From assembly GCF_016624945.1 (NCBI RefSeq), contig NZ_JACVUI010000015.1, positions 1 through 64,000 on the forward strand: a stretch of DNA of 64,000 bases, written 5' to 3'. Position numbers and translations under genes: made by a program. This DNA is from Acinetobacter sp. S54 (GTDB lineage Bacteria > Pseudomonadota > Gammaproteobacteria > Pseudomonadales > Moraxellaceae). Positions 1 through 9,748 of this stretch are shown here, piece after piece. Under the pieces are notes generated by a model. That model saw only the letters and a list, made by a program, of their open reading frames with translations. It was not told the origin of the DNA and did no database searches. Each line of letters starts with the position of its first letter. Within the stretch, counting starts at the first letter, position 1.

Positions 1-76
1 ATTGGACATGAAGAGTGCGGTGTAGGGTTCCTAAACCTAAGTGTTCTAATAAAGTAGGAAGATTATTTAACATCAT
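1..76 (-). CDS. N-terminal fragment of a minus-strand gene, VgrG-like
   Basis: The reverse strand opens at tandem ATG codons (76-74 and 73-71) after a GAAGA ribosome-binding stretch and reads without a stop to the window edge. The 25 residues start MMLNNLPTLLEHLGLG and continue into TLHRTLHVQ. This resembles the N-terminus of Acinetobacter type VI secretion tip proteins (VgrG), which begin with a short helix and then a hydrophobic strand. Only 25 codons are visible, so the identification is tentative; that a gene starts here is better supported than its name. Confidence 0.45.
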   Translation of the reverse strand, partial: MMLNNLPTLLEHLGLGTLHRTLHVQ

Positions 77-183
77 ATTTTCTTCATTTATAATTTTATT
101 GATATAAATCAGTCCTGAGTTTAAAAAATGAATAAAAAATAGTCTTGTCGGATTTTTATATTTTTTTTAGCAGAATAAACAAA

Positions 184-203
184 AAAAGAGCCGAAGCTCT
201 TTT
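184..203 (-). terminator. Rho-independent terminator after the malic enzyme gene
   Basis: An 8-bp stem AAAAGAGC / GCTCTTTT encloses a CGAA tetraloop, 40 bp past the malic enzyme stop codon. The A-run on the left becomes a U-run in the minus-strand transcript. Confidence 0.75.
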
Positions 204-242
204 CTTAATCAGGTATCAATCTAGTTTGGAAATAAATTCAAA

Positions 243-1943
243 TTAAAATGGTACACGCTTATATGTTCGATATTCAGGTTGCCAGAATTCTTTTTCCATA
301 TTGATCTGAATTTGTTCATCACTCAGAGGAACAGCGACACCGTCTGCGATCGCAGCTTGTGCAACTTTTAATGCAATTACTCTGGAGACTTTCTGTATGT
401 CAGAAAGTGGTGGAAGTAAATCAGCTTCAGAATTCTGTAGCAATGGTGAACAATCGGCCAATGCGTTACTGGATGCCATCAACATATTTTCAGTCACACG
501 TTTCGCGCCAGACGCGATCACGCCCAAACCAATCCCTGGAAAAATATAAGAGTTATTGCATTGTGCAATATTATACAATCGCCCCTGATAATTGACTGGA
601 GTAAAAGGGCTGCCAGTGGCAATCAATGCACGACCATTGGTCCATTGAATAATATCAGCAGGAACCGCCTCCACCCGTGAAGTTGGGTTGGATAAAGGCA
701 TAACAATTGGACGTTCGCAATTTGCACTCAGTGCCTCTATCACTTCTTGCGTAAATAGACCCGGCTGACCTGAGACACCAATCAATACTGTCGGTTGAGC
801 ATGCTTCACCACATCCAGTAAAGAAATAACCTCTTCTACATTGCCCCAGTCTGAAATCACTTCGGCTTTTTGTGCAAGTTTTCGCTGGAAATCCAATAAA
901 TTTGGCTGATTCTCTGTAATCAAACCAAAACGATCCACCATAAATACACGAGCTCGGGCTTCACTATCACTTAAACCCTCAGCAATCATTTGAGCAACAA
1001 TCTGTTCTGCAATCCCGCATCCCGCGGAACCGGCACCAAGAAAAGTTACAATTTGATCTTTGAGTTGTTTACCCGCAGCACGACTTGCTGCAATTAAACT
1101 TCCCACCGATACTGCAGCAGTACCTTGAATATCATCGTTAAAACAGCAGAATTTATCGCGATATTTCGTTAATAACGGCATGGCATTTTTTTGTGCAAAA
1201 TCTTCAAACTGAATCAGTGCATGTGGCCAGCGACGACGAATTCCAGTTAAGACCTGATCAATAAAATCATAGTATTCATCACCACTAATTCGCGGTTCAC
1301 GCCAACCCATATACAATGGATCATTGAGTAATTGTTGATTATTGGTTCCAACATCAATGGTAATTGGCAAAGTATAAGCAGGGCTGATACCACCACACGC
1401 GGTATAAAGTGAGAGCTTACCAATCGGAATCCCCATTCCCCCGATGCCCTGATCACCCAATCCTAAAATACGCTCACCGTCCGTAATCACAATAACCTTA
1501 ACATTACGTCGATTAATATTTTGCAAAATATCATCAATATGTTCACGGTCTGGATAAGACACAAATACCCCACGGTGACGGCGATAAATATCAGAAAAAC
1601 GCTGACATGCCTCTCCAACTGTCGGGGTATAAATAATAGGCATCATTTCTTCTAAATGATCTTCAATTAAACGGTAAAACAGAGTTTCATTCGTGTCCTG
1701 AATATTTCGTAGATAAATGTGCTTATTGATCGCGTCATTAAACGCTGTGAACTGTTGATAAGATCGTTGACTCTGTTCTTCGATCGTTTCAATCACATGT
1801 GGCAATAAACCATGTAAATTAAAATGGCCTCGTTCTTCTTGAGAAAAAGCCGAACCTTTATTGAGTAGTGGGAGTTCTAGAAGGGTATAGCCAGCATAAG
1901 GAATATAAAGTGGATGTTTTTGGGTCGTATTTTCAGCGGTCAT
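243..1943 (-). CDS. maeA: NAD-dependent malic enzyme
   Basis: This 566-residue protein oxidatively decarboxylates malate to pyruvate in the cytosol, linking the TCA cycle to pyruvate and gluconeogenesis. The length and the motif [16 protein letters not shown] fit the long SfcA/MaeA type. Also visible are the segment [18 protein letters not shown] (substrate and metal region), the metal-site stretch [20 protein letters not shown], and the Rossmann signature [10 protein letters not shown]. The 400-residue MaeB type has a C-terminal phosphotransacetylase domain, which is absent here. The gene is monocistronic with its own terminator. NAD rather than NADP preference is inferred from the family. 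Confidence 0.93.
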   Translation of the reverse strand: MTAENTTQKHPLYIPYAGYTLLELPLLNKGSAFSQEERGHFNLHGLLPHVIETIEEQSQRSYQQFTAFNDAINKHIYLRNIQDTNETLFYRLIEDHLEEMMPIIYTPTVGEACQRFSDIYRRHRGVFVSYPDREHIDDILQNINRRNVKVIVITDGERILGLGDQGIGGMGIPIGKLSLYTACGGISPAYTLPITIDVGTNNQQLLNDPLYMGWREPRISGDEYYDFIDQVLTGIRRRWPHALIQFEDFAQKNAMPLLTKYRDKFCCFNDDIQGTAAVSVGSLIAASRAAGKQLKDQIVTFLGAGSAGCGIAEQIVAQMIAEGLSDSEARARVFMVDRFGLITENQPNLLDFQRKLAQKAEVISDWGNVEEVISLLDVVKHAQPTVLIGVSGQPGLFTQEVIEALSANCERPIVMPLSNPTSRVEAVPADIIQWTNGRALIATGSPFTPVNYQGRLYNIAQCNNSYIFPGIGLGVIASGAKRVTENMLMASSNALADCSPLLQNSEADLLPPLSDIQKVSRVIALKVAQAAIADGVAVPLSDEQIQINMEKEFWQPEYRTYKRVPF

Positions 1944-2760
1944 TGCCTATCTCATTGTTCAGCTCAAGTGCTGAACGGTTATTCATTTAAATCATCGGTT
2001 CGCTATAGCTTACGCCCTTTTTTAGCAAAATAGGTATTTCTAAAATTGATAGTGCTGTAGACAACATTTTATGTTCAAATAAGATCATTTTTTATTCATT
2101 TCATGCTTCGTTTTTATATTCTGAGGAAGACACAAAAAAGGCGCTCGGATGTACTTTGCAACTCTAACTATTTTATTCTATTGATAATAATTATGCCTTT
2201 GCTTAATACATCTGTTTTTAAAATCTATGGTGTTAGCGTAGTATTGTTAGTAACAGGCTATCACACCCTTTTACAACAGCTCATAAAGGGGGTTCATGAT
2301 TTCGTGAAAAAGCGTTTAATCCCGAAATCGATGACATAGGCACTGTAGATATAAATAAAAATAAGCAAAAAAAGAGTGGGATTTATAAAAAATAAAACCG
2401 ATCTCCTATCTAAATGAGGAGGACAAAATGAGACAAACTCAATTTCTGCTGAACACTAAAACCGATTTCAATCTATTTAAGCTCTTTGCACCTCAAAAAC
2501 TTAAGACTTTTAAAAAGATATTGCAAACTTGAAGACCGTCAAAATATATCATGCAAATATTTATATCCCTTTAAAATCAATATACTGAATAACTCTATAA
2601 ACCAGTTTCACATCAAAAATGGCCTAAAATAAAACATTCAATCCTCCCCATTAATCCCTCTCCTTAAATTAAATCGGTTTGGAGAGAAAACAGCCTCACC
2701 TAAAGTAGACAAAATTTGCTATATTTAGCGTTTTTCCGCGAACATTCGTTTTAGATAGAT
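1944..2760. other. 817-bp intergenic region without a convincing gene
   Basis: This very AT-rich stretch lies between the divergently transcribed malic enzyme gene and argS. The only ORF of note (2103-2339, 78 codons, plus strand) has no ribosome-binding site, and I recognise no family in it. I see no tRNA or strong hairpin. It presumably holds the promoters of both flanking genes. Confidence 0.5.
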
Positions 2761-4551
2761 ATGAATACCGCCATACAAGCAGCTCTTGATCATGCCGTGC
2801 AATCTCTTCAGCAAGCTGAGATTCTTCCTTCGGATTGGACTAACAACAGTGTGTTAACCCGAACCAAAGACCGAAGTCATGGTGACTTTGCTTCTAACAT
2901 AGCTATGGTTGGAGCAAAAGCTGCGGGTATGAAGCCACGTGATTTGGCTGAAAAGGTTTTGGCTCACTTACCAGCAGTGGCAGATATTACTAAGGCTGAA
3001 ATTGCAGGGCCAGGTTTTATCAACTTTTTCTTAAATGCGGATCAGCGCTATGCCGTGCTAGACCAAATTCAGGCCCAAAAGGAGCAATTTGGCCGCAGTC
3101 AGGCAAATGGCGCACAAAAAATTCAGGTTGAGTTTGTCTCGGCCAATCCAACCTCGAGCCTTCACGTCGGACATGGTCGCGGTGCTGCATATGGCATGAC
3201 CGTGGCGAATTTACTAGAAGCAACGGGTGCCAAAGTCGATCGTGAATATTATGTCAATGATGCAGGTCGTCAAATGGATATTTTGGCAACTTCGACTTAT
3301 TTACGTTATTTGGAATTACTTGGACAGAATCTGGTTTTTCCTAAAAATGCTTATCAGGGCGATTATGTTAAGGAAATTGCACAAAGTATTATCGATCAGG
3401 ATGCAGAAACCTACGTTCGTGCGGTAGCCGATGTTTATAATGATGTACCAGAAGATGTGCAATATGCAGCTGAACTGGATACAGATGGCAATAAAGTTGT
3501 CCTTTCGGGTGATAAAGAAAAACATATTGATGGCCTGATCACCAACTCACAACAATTACTGGGTGAAGGTTATCGTGTATTTCATCAGGCAGCGCTTAAA
3601 GCTATTTTGGATGATATTAAAGATGACCTTGCTGATTTTGGCGTAACTTTTGATCGTTGGTTTAGTGAAGCATCTCTCGCCGATAAAATCGAAGAAGCTT
3701 TGCAAACACTGGATCAACGTGGTTTTCTATATGAAAAAGACGGTAACATCTGGTTTAAATCAACTGAATTTGCTGATGAAAAAGATCGTGTAGTAAAACG
3801 TCGTAACGGTCAAACCACTTATTTTGCTTCTGACATCGCTTATCATTTAGATAAATTACAACGCGGTTATACGCATATCGTGGATATCTGGGGGTCAGAT
3901 CACCACGGTTATATCGCACGTGTAAAAGCTGCGATTGATGCGATGGGTTATGATTCTGCCAAACTCACTGTACTTCTGGTTCAGTTTGTAAGCCTATGGC
4001 GTAGTGGTGAAATGGTACAAATGTCATCACGTTCTGGACAATTTGTGACTTTACGTGAACTACGTGAAGAAGTGGGTAATGATGCAGCACGTTTTTACTA
4101 CGTAATGCGCAAATCTGAACAACATATTGACTTTGATTTAGATCTGGCTGTATCACAAAGCAAGGACAATGCGGTGTATTATATTCAATATGCACATGCA
4201 CGTATCTGTCGTATGTTGGAAAAAGCAGCTACGAGCAATGTTAACTTTGATGCAGTTCAAGCACGTCAACATGCTTCACGTCTGGAACTAGATGCAGAAA
4301 CAGAAATTCTATCGAAATTGGCAGCCTATCCAGATATTATTGTACGTGCAGCAAATGCTTACGAACCCCATCAAATTGGCAACTATTTGAAAGAGTTAGC
4401 AGCATTATTTCATGGCTGGTACAATGAACATAAAGTCTTGAATGATGATGCAGAATTAACACAAGCTCGTCTTTTGTTGTCAGTGAATGTACAACAAGTG
4501 TTGCGCAATGGCTTAGAATTGCTTGGCGTATCTGCGCCTGCATCAATGTAA
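2761..4551 (+). CDS. argS: Arginyl-tRNA synthetase
   Basis: This 596-residue class Ia synthetase charges tRNA-Arg with arginine. An N-terminal additional domain (about residues 1-110) precedes the HIGH-type signature in PTSSLHVGHGRGAAYG, near residues 130-145. The KMSKS loop is replaced by SSRSGQFVTLREL, as is usual for bacterial ArgRS, which often lack the canonical lysine motif. The C-terminal helical anticodon-binding (DALR) domain carries YIQYAHARICR. The ATG at 2761 is the family start. The SPOR-domain gene follows after 75 bp on the same strand. Confidence 0.97.
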   Translation: MNTAIQAALDHAVQSLQQAEILPSDWTNNSVLTRTKDRSHGDFASNIAMVGAKAAGMKPRDLAEKVLAHLPAVADITKAEIAGPGFINFFLNADQRYAVLDQIQAQKEQFGRSQANGAQKIQVEFVSANPTSSLHVGHGRGAAYGMTVANLLEATGAKVDREYYVNDAGRQMDILATSTYLRYLELLGQNLVFPKNAYQGDYVKEIAQSIIDQDAETYVRAVADVYNDVPEDVQYAAELDTDGNKVVLSGDKEKHIDGLITNSQQLLGEGYRVFHQAALKAILDDIKDDLADFGVTFDRWFSEASLADKIEEALQTLDQRGFLYEKDGNIWFKSTEFADEKDRVVKRRNGQTTYFASDIAYHLDKLQRGYTHIVDIWGSDHHGYIARVKAAIDAMGYDSAKLTVLLVQFVSLWRSGEMVQMSSRSGQFVTLRELREEVGNDAARFYYVMRKSEQHIDFDLDLAVSQSKDNAVYYIQYAHARICRMLEKAATSNVNFDAVQARQHASRLELDAETEILSKLAAYPDIIVRAANAYEPHQIGNYLKELAALFHGWYNEHKVLNDDAELTQARLLLSVNVQQVLRNGLELLGVSAPASM

Positions 4552-4626
4552 ATCATCTATCGTTTGACTTGCACCTCAGACCACTACCTGTTTTGGTCTG
4601 ATGACCTAATTTGAAGAGGATTTCAC

Positions 4627-5244
4627 GTGTTTGGAAAAACGCAGCGCGGTGTATCTGAGCGACCAAATAAACCGAAAAAACCACTGATTCCAAAGTGGTT
4701 AGGAACATTAGTGGCTATTTTGGTTCTGATGTGCATTGCCGTAGTGCTGATGCTATGGAAACCGTGGAAACCTGTTTCAACCAAAAATGAAGTGACTTCT
4801 CCACATTATCAGGAAGAAGAAACCAATCATGACTACCGTTTCTACGATTTACTACCACAGCAACAAGTCACTCCGATTCCAGAACAAGCCGTGCCAGAAA
4901 CTAAGCCACAACAACCTGTGGTGATTGTAGAGGCTCCACGTGAAACCAGCGCACCTGTGAGTAACGATCCTACTGCTGCCGTTGCAGCCGAAGAAAGCGT
5001 ACAACAACCTCACCAAGCAAGCTATATCTTGCAAGTCCGTAGCTATCCTGATCCAGACAGTGCCGATGCTCGACGTGCAGAAATCATTCTCAATGGTTTA
5101 TCTGCCGATGTAGTGAAAAGTGTAGAAAATGGAAAAACATGGTATCGCGTTGTTTCTGGACCTTATGATTCTCAAGAAGCAGCGGTTGCAGCACAGCAAA
5201 CGTTGCAACATAGTGGTATTGACTCTATTCTCGTAAAACGATAA
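4627..5244 (+). CDS. SPOR-domain inner-membrane protein
   Basis: This 205-residue protein starts with GTG, preceded by AGAGGA at a good distance. A basic cytoplasmic N-terminus (about residues 1-23) is followed by one membrane span (about 25-44, rich in V, L and I), a proline- and glutamine-rich periplasmic linker (about 50-125), and a C-terminal SPOR fold (about 130-205; YILQVRSYPDPDSADARR, then WYRVVSGPYDSQEAA). SPOR domains bind denuded glycan strands at the division septum, so a role like FtsN or DedD is likely. Linkage to argS is common in gammaproteobacteria, where FtsN-like proteins often follow argS. The exact orthologue is not certain. Confidence 0.85.
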   Translation: MFGKTQRGVSERPNKPKKPLIPKWLGTLVAILVLMCIAVVLMLWKPWKPVSTKNEVTSPHYQEEETNHDYRFYDLLPQQQVTPIPEQAVPETKPQQPVVIVEAPRETSAPVSNDPTAAVAAEESVQQPHQASYILQVRSYPDPDSADARRAEIILNGLSADVVKSVENGKTWYRVVSGPYDSQEAAVAAQQTLQHSGIDSILVKR

Positions 5245-5261
5245 AAGATCCATATCATAAA

Positions 5262-5284
5262 AAAGAACGCAGTTCGCGTTCTTT
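5262..5284. terminator. Bidirectional terminator between convergent genes
   Basis: The hairpin AAAGAACGC / GCGTTCTTT with loop AGTTC has A residues on the left and T residues on the right. It can therefore end both the SPOR gene (plus) and the lipoprotein gene (minus). Confidence 0.8.
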
Positions 5285-5297
5285 TTTATTTAAATGA

Positions 5298-6557
5298 TTA
5301 CCAACCCCAACACGTCCCCGTAGTAGGTTGACCACATTCACGATAATGAATAGCATACCAGACGCTGCCTCCAGATCGAGGTGTGCCATCTTTTTTCACT
5401 TCATCACGATTCAGCTCATCAAAAGTGCTAATCGCATCGGCTGATACTGAACCTTTATCAGCATTTTTCTGTAAGTTTAAGCTGCCCAAGCTCTTTGCAG
5501 TCTGATCCTGATAAATCACCGTCTCTGGTGCCGCGGTCCCGATTAATAAAGCATAATTGGCAACGGCAGCAGTATAACCAGTGGCACTACCTGACAATGT
5601 TAAATCCTTTTTGATGGTGGTACTTGCCAGTACATCTGCCCCACCATAAGTTTTCGGATCAAGATGATAAAAGCTTAAAGGCTGCACAATGCCTGTTTTG
5701 ACCTGAGCTTCTAACCAGTCTTGCCATAAAAATTCCAGAAAGTCAGTTGCATTGTCAGGTTTGCTATACCCAATATCTCGGACAAAATACATCAGTGAAC
5801 GATACTGATTTTCTTCCATTCCTGTCGGATTGGTAACGGATTGAAGTCCGAGATTTTTGGGTAACTGCTGATAGGTAATATTTTGGTTTTGCCCATTACG
5901 CAACCATGCACGGCCATTACTCACCATTTTCGCCCAGAACTCATCTGCCGTTTTGATATCGCTGTAATTGTCCACAACACGCACCCAAACCGCTAGAGAT
6001 TCTCCGCCATCTGGCAATTCACGTAATTGAGTCATGGTATGATGACCATCTGTCAAATATAAACGACCATCATAGCCAATCACCACCGTCTTCAAATCAG
6101 CGGTTTCTGTACCTGGCTTTTCAGCACAGCCAAAACTATCCAGCTGCTTTAAATTTGCCGATTTAAGTTGATCGATACTATTAAAGTCATCACGACTTTT
6201 CGCCCCAATCGCCTCACAATAATCACTAAATTTTTTACCGATCGTTTTATTTAAATAGGTGAGTTGGTTACTTGCATCCGCTTGCCAAGTCTGACGATTC
6301 CAGTCCCCTTGCCAGCGCCCCAATTTATAATAAATCTGGTCATAGCCAACAGCACCTTGTGTAGGGATTAGATCGGCAATTTGTACCTGAAGAATGTCAC
6401 CTGCTTTCGCATTTAAAAACCGTTGATCACGCTGATCGGTTTGAGTCGGCGGTGTATTCTGGCTTTGATCATCATTTGAATCATTACAAGCCGTTAAAGC
6501 TAAAACAGCACAGACACCCAAAGACAAAAAAGTCATATTTCTAGTCATTAATTTCAT
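5298..6557 (-). CDS. Lipoprotein with ParB/Srx-like domain
   Basis: This 419-residue secreted protein begins with a lipoprotein signal peptide whose lipobox LTAC places the lipidated cysteine near residue 24, followed by an acidic N/D-rich linker. Residues about 45-215 look like the ParB/sulfiredoxin superfamily: an early segment ILQVQIADLIPTQGAVGYDQ and a core GYDGRLYLTDGHHTMTQL with a DGHH motif. In ParB and sulfiredoxin relatives the equivalent DGxHR motif binds nucleotide or phosphate. The C-terminal half (about 220-419) is not recognised and ends in a cysteine-containing tail. Lipidation and export rule out a chromosome-partitioning role. The function is unknown. Confidence 0.75.
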   Translation of the reverse strand: MKLMTRNMTFLSLGVCAVLALTACNDSNDDQSQNTPPTQTDQRDQRFLNAKAGDILQVQIADLIPTQGAVGYDQIYYKLGRWQGDWNRQTWQADASNQLTYLNKTIGKKFSDYCEAIGAKSRDDFNSIDQLKSANLKQLDSFGCAEKPGTETADLKTVVIGYDGRLYLTDGHHTMTQLRELPDGGESLAVWVRVVDNYSDIKTADEFWAKMVSNGRAWLRNGQNQNITYQQLPKNLGLQSVTNPTGMEENQYRSLMYFVRDIGYSKPDNATDFLEFLWQDWLEAQVKTGIVQPLSFYHLDPKTYGGADVLASTTIKKDLTLSGSATGYTAAVANYALLIGTAAPETVIYQDQTAKSLGSLNLQKNADKGSVSADAISTFDELNRDEVKKDGTPRSGGSVWYAIHYRECGQPTTGTCWGW

Positions 6558-6638
6558 AAAATATCAATTATCTAAAGCTTGCTCGAAAAGATGCATATTG
6601 ACGAGAAATTATTCAAAATAAATGACAAATGCTATTTC

Positions 6639-7559
6639 TCATTGATGTTTTAAGCTTTTAAGCCGATATGGCAATTTTAAAATCCATTGCGGTCGGTAAA
6701 ATAAAATGAAATTTCCTAACAGAATTAAAATAACGCCTAATCCTGCACTCCATGTCCATTGATATCCTTCCCAAAAAGTGGACAGTGTCAAAGCCACCAA
6801 GGGAAATAATAACGTTGTATATGCCGCTTGTCCCGCCCCTATGCGCCCAACCAACAGAAAATAAGCGCTAAACCCAATCACTGATCCCACAACTGCCAGA
6901 TATAATAAAGCACTGATGGCAATCCCTGATGATGTAGGAAAAAAGTCCTCCCCACGCAGTACCGCAGCGATTGCCATAAGAGTCGCTCCATACAGCATGC
7001 CATAGGCATTGGTACTCAACACATCTCGTCCATGTCGTTGATGACGAAGACTGATCATATTGCCCAAAGAAAAACCATAAGTCCCCAATACACATAGTAA
7101 AATAGCAAAAATCGTGTGCCCGTGGATCTCGGTTGCCGTTAAGTTATGCCAAAATAAGGCTAACATTCCGAGCAGTCCACACACTATTGCGGGGATAAAA
7201 TAAACTGAAATACGTTGCTTAAAAAATAAATAACTATTCAAGGCATTAAAAATCACTGCCATTGAAAAAATCACCGCTTCAAGTCCACTATTGACATAAG
7301 CTACTGCGTTATAAAAACAAATAAAATTAAGCCCAAAAATACACAAGCCTTGCAATAAACAAAATAGATGATCCATAAATGTCAATTTTTTTAAACGTTT
7401 ATATACGCATAACCCAGTAAATAGGATTAGAGCCGCAATAAAAAAACGCCAGAATACTGCAACAACAGGTGTAATATGGCCATGTTGTGCACTAATCGCA
7501 ATCCATGTTGTTCCAAAAATGAAGACCACTAGCATGTATAACAGCGCATTCATTACCAC
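6639..7559 (-). CDS. EamA/DMT-family transporter
   Basis: This 306-residue integral membrane protein has about ten hydrophobic helices arranged as two EamA repeats. The first repeat begins LVVFIFGTTWIAISAQHG and contains VFWRFFIAALILF, a typical DMT motif. Such proteins export amino acids, metabolites or drugs across the inner membrane. The substrate cannot be read from the sequence. The AraC-type gene at 7728 is divergent with 168 bp between them, a common arrangement for a transporter and its regulator. Confidence 0.85.
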   Translation of the reverse strand: MVMNALLYMLVVFIFGTTWIAISAQHGHITPVVAVFWRFFIAALILFTGLCVYKRLKKLTFMDHLFCLLQGLCIFGLNFICFYNAVAYVNSGLEAVIFSMAVIFNALNSYLFFKQRISVYFIPAIVCGLLGMLALFWHNLTATEIHGHTIFAILLCVLGTYGFSLGNMISLRHQRHGRDVLSTNAYGMLYGATLMAIAAVLRGEDFFPTSSGIAISALLYLAVVGSVIGFSAYFLLVGRIGAGQAAYTTLLFPLVALTLSTFWEGYQWTWSAGLGVILILLGNFILFYRPQWILKLPYRLKSLKHQ

Positions 7560-7727
7560 ACCCCTCTTGTTTAGAAAGAGTGTGGAATAAATGCGCTTTA
7601 TCTGCTTTCAGGACTTTGTTTGACTTACATAATCTTGCGGTTTTTTGATGAGCTTAGGTGCGTGATGAGAGCAAAACTAGGTAAACTAATCCTGTGTTCT
7701 GAATGCTGAAATAATCAATATCTTACA

Positions 7728-8594
7728 ATGAAATACCAGACTCTTGAGCAACTTCAACAGCATAAAACCCAACTGCTTGAAACAGTTCGACTCGGCTCGG
7801 GAATGCAAATTGCAGCGTGGAAAAATCAACATGATCTGGTCAGTGTATGCAGTAATCATCATACTTTGAGCCTCTATGTAAAAGGCGGTTATGAAAGTTA
7901 TCGCAAAACACCCCATGGTTGGCGTAATGGGGGCGCACCCGATCGCTTTTGTCTAATGCCCCAAGGACAAGAGTCCACTTGGGATATCAGAGGTGACCTC
8001 AGTTTTGTACATTTGTACTATACCGATCAGCATTTGCGCAGCCTCGCAACCAAAATCTGGGACAGAGAACCTGCACAGATTCAACTTCAGGAACAAAGCT
8101 TTGTCGCAGATACTAAAGTGAGTAGCTTGTATCGACATTTTTTATTAGGTTGCGATTGGCAGGAACCTAGCAACCATTTACAACTCAGTAGCACTGCCAA
8201 TTTATTACTTAATCATCTGTTACAACACTACAGCAATGTACAGTGGCAACTTCCACGTATAAAAGGGGGGCTTGCTCCATATCTGCTAAAACATATTAAA
8301 CAATGGATTGAACAACATCTCGACCAAACCATTACCCTTGCGGATCTGGCAGAACAATCCCAATTAAGTGAATATCATTTTGCCCATATGTTTAAACAAT
8401 CAACGGCCATTTCACCCCATCAATATGTATTACAGCAACGTTTACACAAGGCACATTCTCTGATTTTATCCAGCAAAAATGATTTAACAGACATCGCGTT
8501 GCAATGCGGTTTTAGCTCAGCCAGCCATTTTAGTACCCGATTTAAACAATATTACGGCTACCGCCCTTCACAACTTCGGCAAGGGCGTGCCTGA
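7728..8594 (+). CDS. AraC-family transcriptional regulator
   Basis: This 288-residue protein has an N-terminal cupin-like sensing region (about 1-170) and a C-terminal AraC double helix-turn-helix (about 190-285). Visible in the latter are TITLADLAEQSQLSEYHFAHMFK and the family signature DIALQCGFSSASHFSTRFKQ. It probably controls the divergent EamA transporter; this is inferred from position only. It converges with the GST gene, 11 bp apart. Confidence 0.87.
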   Translation: MKYQTLEQLQQHKTQLLETVRLGSGMQIAAWKNQHDLVSVCSNHHTLSLYVKGGYESYRKTPHGWRNGGAPDRFCLMPQGQESTWDIRGDLSFVHLYYTDQHLRSLATKIWDREPAQIQLQEQSFVADTKVSSLYRHFLLGCDWQEPSNHLQLSSTANLLLNHLLQHYSNVQWQLPRIKGGLAPYLLKHIKQWIEQHLDQTITLADLAEQSQLSEYHFAHMFKQSTAISPHQYVLQQRLHKAHSLILSSKNDLTDIALQCGFSSASHFSTRFKQYYGYRPSQLRQGRA

Positions 8595-8605
8595 CTTTAA
8601 CGTTA

Positions 8606-9247
8606 TTATTCAATACCTTTTTGTTTAGCGCGCTGATAAGCAGCCCGTGCCTGAATACGTTTTAAGAAAGCCTGAATATTGGGATATTGGCCTGTGGTAC
8701 GAGTCAATATAGCGCCTAGTGGAAAACTCATCTGAATATCCGCGAAACTAAAATTTCCTGCAAAATAATCGTGTGAGGATAAATAGTCCTCCAAAAATGC
8801 AATGTGGTCTTTTAATCGCGGACGGATAAAGCCTGCTTTAATGCCATCGGTAATTTTATTGGCAATAGGACGAATGATAAAAGGTACATTTTTACCCACA
8901 TTATTCATCACCAATTGAAACACTAGAAGTGGCATTAATGAACCTTCGGCATAGTGCATCCAATACAGATATTGAAAAGCATCTTCAGTATTTTGAGGCT
9001 TAAATTGATGCTGATGGTCATATCGACTTTGTAGATACTCCAAAATCACCGCTGACTCGGCAATCGCGCGTTCATTGTCCTGTAAGATTGGTGCTTTACC
9101 CAAAGGATGAATCTGTTTAAGTTCAGGTGGCGCTGCAAATGTCGGTAAGCGTTTATAATATTTAACTTGATAGTCTTGTTCTAACTCTTCCAGAGCCCAT
9201 AAAATCCGAAAGGAACGTGATTGTTCCAAATGATGTAAAGTCAACAT
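8606..9247 (-). CDS. Glutathione S-transferase family protein
   Basis: The protein has 213 residues with an N-terminal thioredoxin-fold domain (about 1-80: MLTLHHLEQSRSFRILWAL, then a cis-proline region KAPILQDN and the glutathione-contact ESAVILEYL) and an all-helical C-terminal domain (about 90-210). The Ser-rich SRSFR near residues 10-14 occupies the catalytic Ser/Tyr/Cys position of beta-, theta- or nu-like GSTs. Substrate is unknown. It is separated from the osmC gene by a strong palindrome. Confidence 0.87.
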   Translation of the reverse strand: MLTLHHLEQSRSFRILWALEELEQDYQVKYYKRLPTFAAPPELKQIHPLGKAPILQDNERAIAESAVILEYLQSRYDHQHQFKPQNTEDAFQYLYWMHYAEGSLMPLLVFQLVMNNVGKNVPFIIRPIANKITDGIKAGFIRPRLKDHIAFLEDYLSSHDYFAGNFSFADIQMSFPLGAILTRTTGQYPNIQAFLKRIQARAAYQRAKQKGIE

Positions 9248-9278
9248 ATTCTGCTCTATTTCTCGCCATTATTTTCAA

Positions 9279-9328
9279 GTATCGTTATAGCATTAAGCCC
9301 ATGACAATGGCATGGGCTTAAACGATAC
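9279..9328. terminator. Strong double hairpin between osmC-like and gst genes
   Basis: An outer arm GTATCGTT / AACGATAC (9279-9286, 9321-9328) surrounds an inner perfect 11-bp stem TTAAGCCCATG / CATGGGCTTAA (9293-9303, 9311-9321). It sits just past the osmC-like stop codon. The U-tract is poor, so it may be an mRNA-end stabiliser or REP-like element rather than a classical terminator. Confidence 0.5.
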
Positions 9329-9349
9329 AGTCATTTAATTACAACGTAA

Positions 9350-9748
9350 CTAACCTAATGTTGTTTTTATTTCCAGACTGCGCAATAAAGTCTTAGTTAC
9401 TGGAGTTTTGCTACAAACGTTCAGCACTTTTTCCTGCAATTCAGCAGACAATGGATTCTTAAAGGTTACACGGCGCTCTATCCATTCCTGTTGTTCTTTA
9501 TTCATAAAAAAATCCACTTCCACACTAAATTCGCCCAAGTCGATTTCTTTATGTTGCGCGTACATACGCAAGGTAATCATGGTACAAGAAGCCAGACTTG
9601 CCGTAAGAAAATCATAAGGTGCAGGCCCAGTATCATGCCCACCAAAAGCTTCAGGTTTATCGGTAATAAAATGGTGTTTACCGCTGGTAATTTCACCCTT
9701 CCACGGTGCAGGATCCGTTTTAACAATACTACGTGCAATCACACTCAT
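9350..9748 (-). CDS. OsmC/Ohr-family peroxiredoxin-like protein
   Basis: The 132-residue protein has the OsmC fold. Its segment GGHDTGPAPYDFLTASLASCTMITLRMYA carries one conserved cysteine of the family (shown here with flanking positions about 40-62), and the second cysteine lies in the C-terminal VLNVCSKTPVTKTL. These two residues form the thiol peroxidase pair that reduces organic hydroperoxides. Its ATG overlaps the stop of the pirin gene by 4 bp (ATGA), so the two are translationally coupled. It resembles the YhfA/OsmC type rather than Ohr. Confidence 0.87.
   Translation of the reverse strand: MSVIARSIVKTDPAPWKGEITSGKHHFITDKPEAFGGHDTGPAPYDFLTASLASCTMITLRMYAQHKEIDLGEFSVEVDFFMNKEQQEWIERRVTFKNPLSAELQEKVLNVCSKTPVTKTLLRSLEIKTTLG

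Noticed and set aside
2103-2339. 78-codon plus-strand ORF upstream of argS
   Set aside because: No ribosome-binding site, no recognisable motif, and it sits in an AT-rich promoter region between divergent genes.
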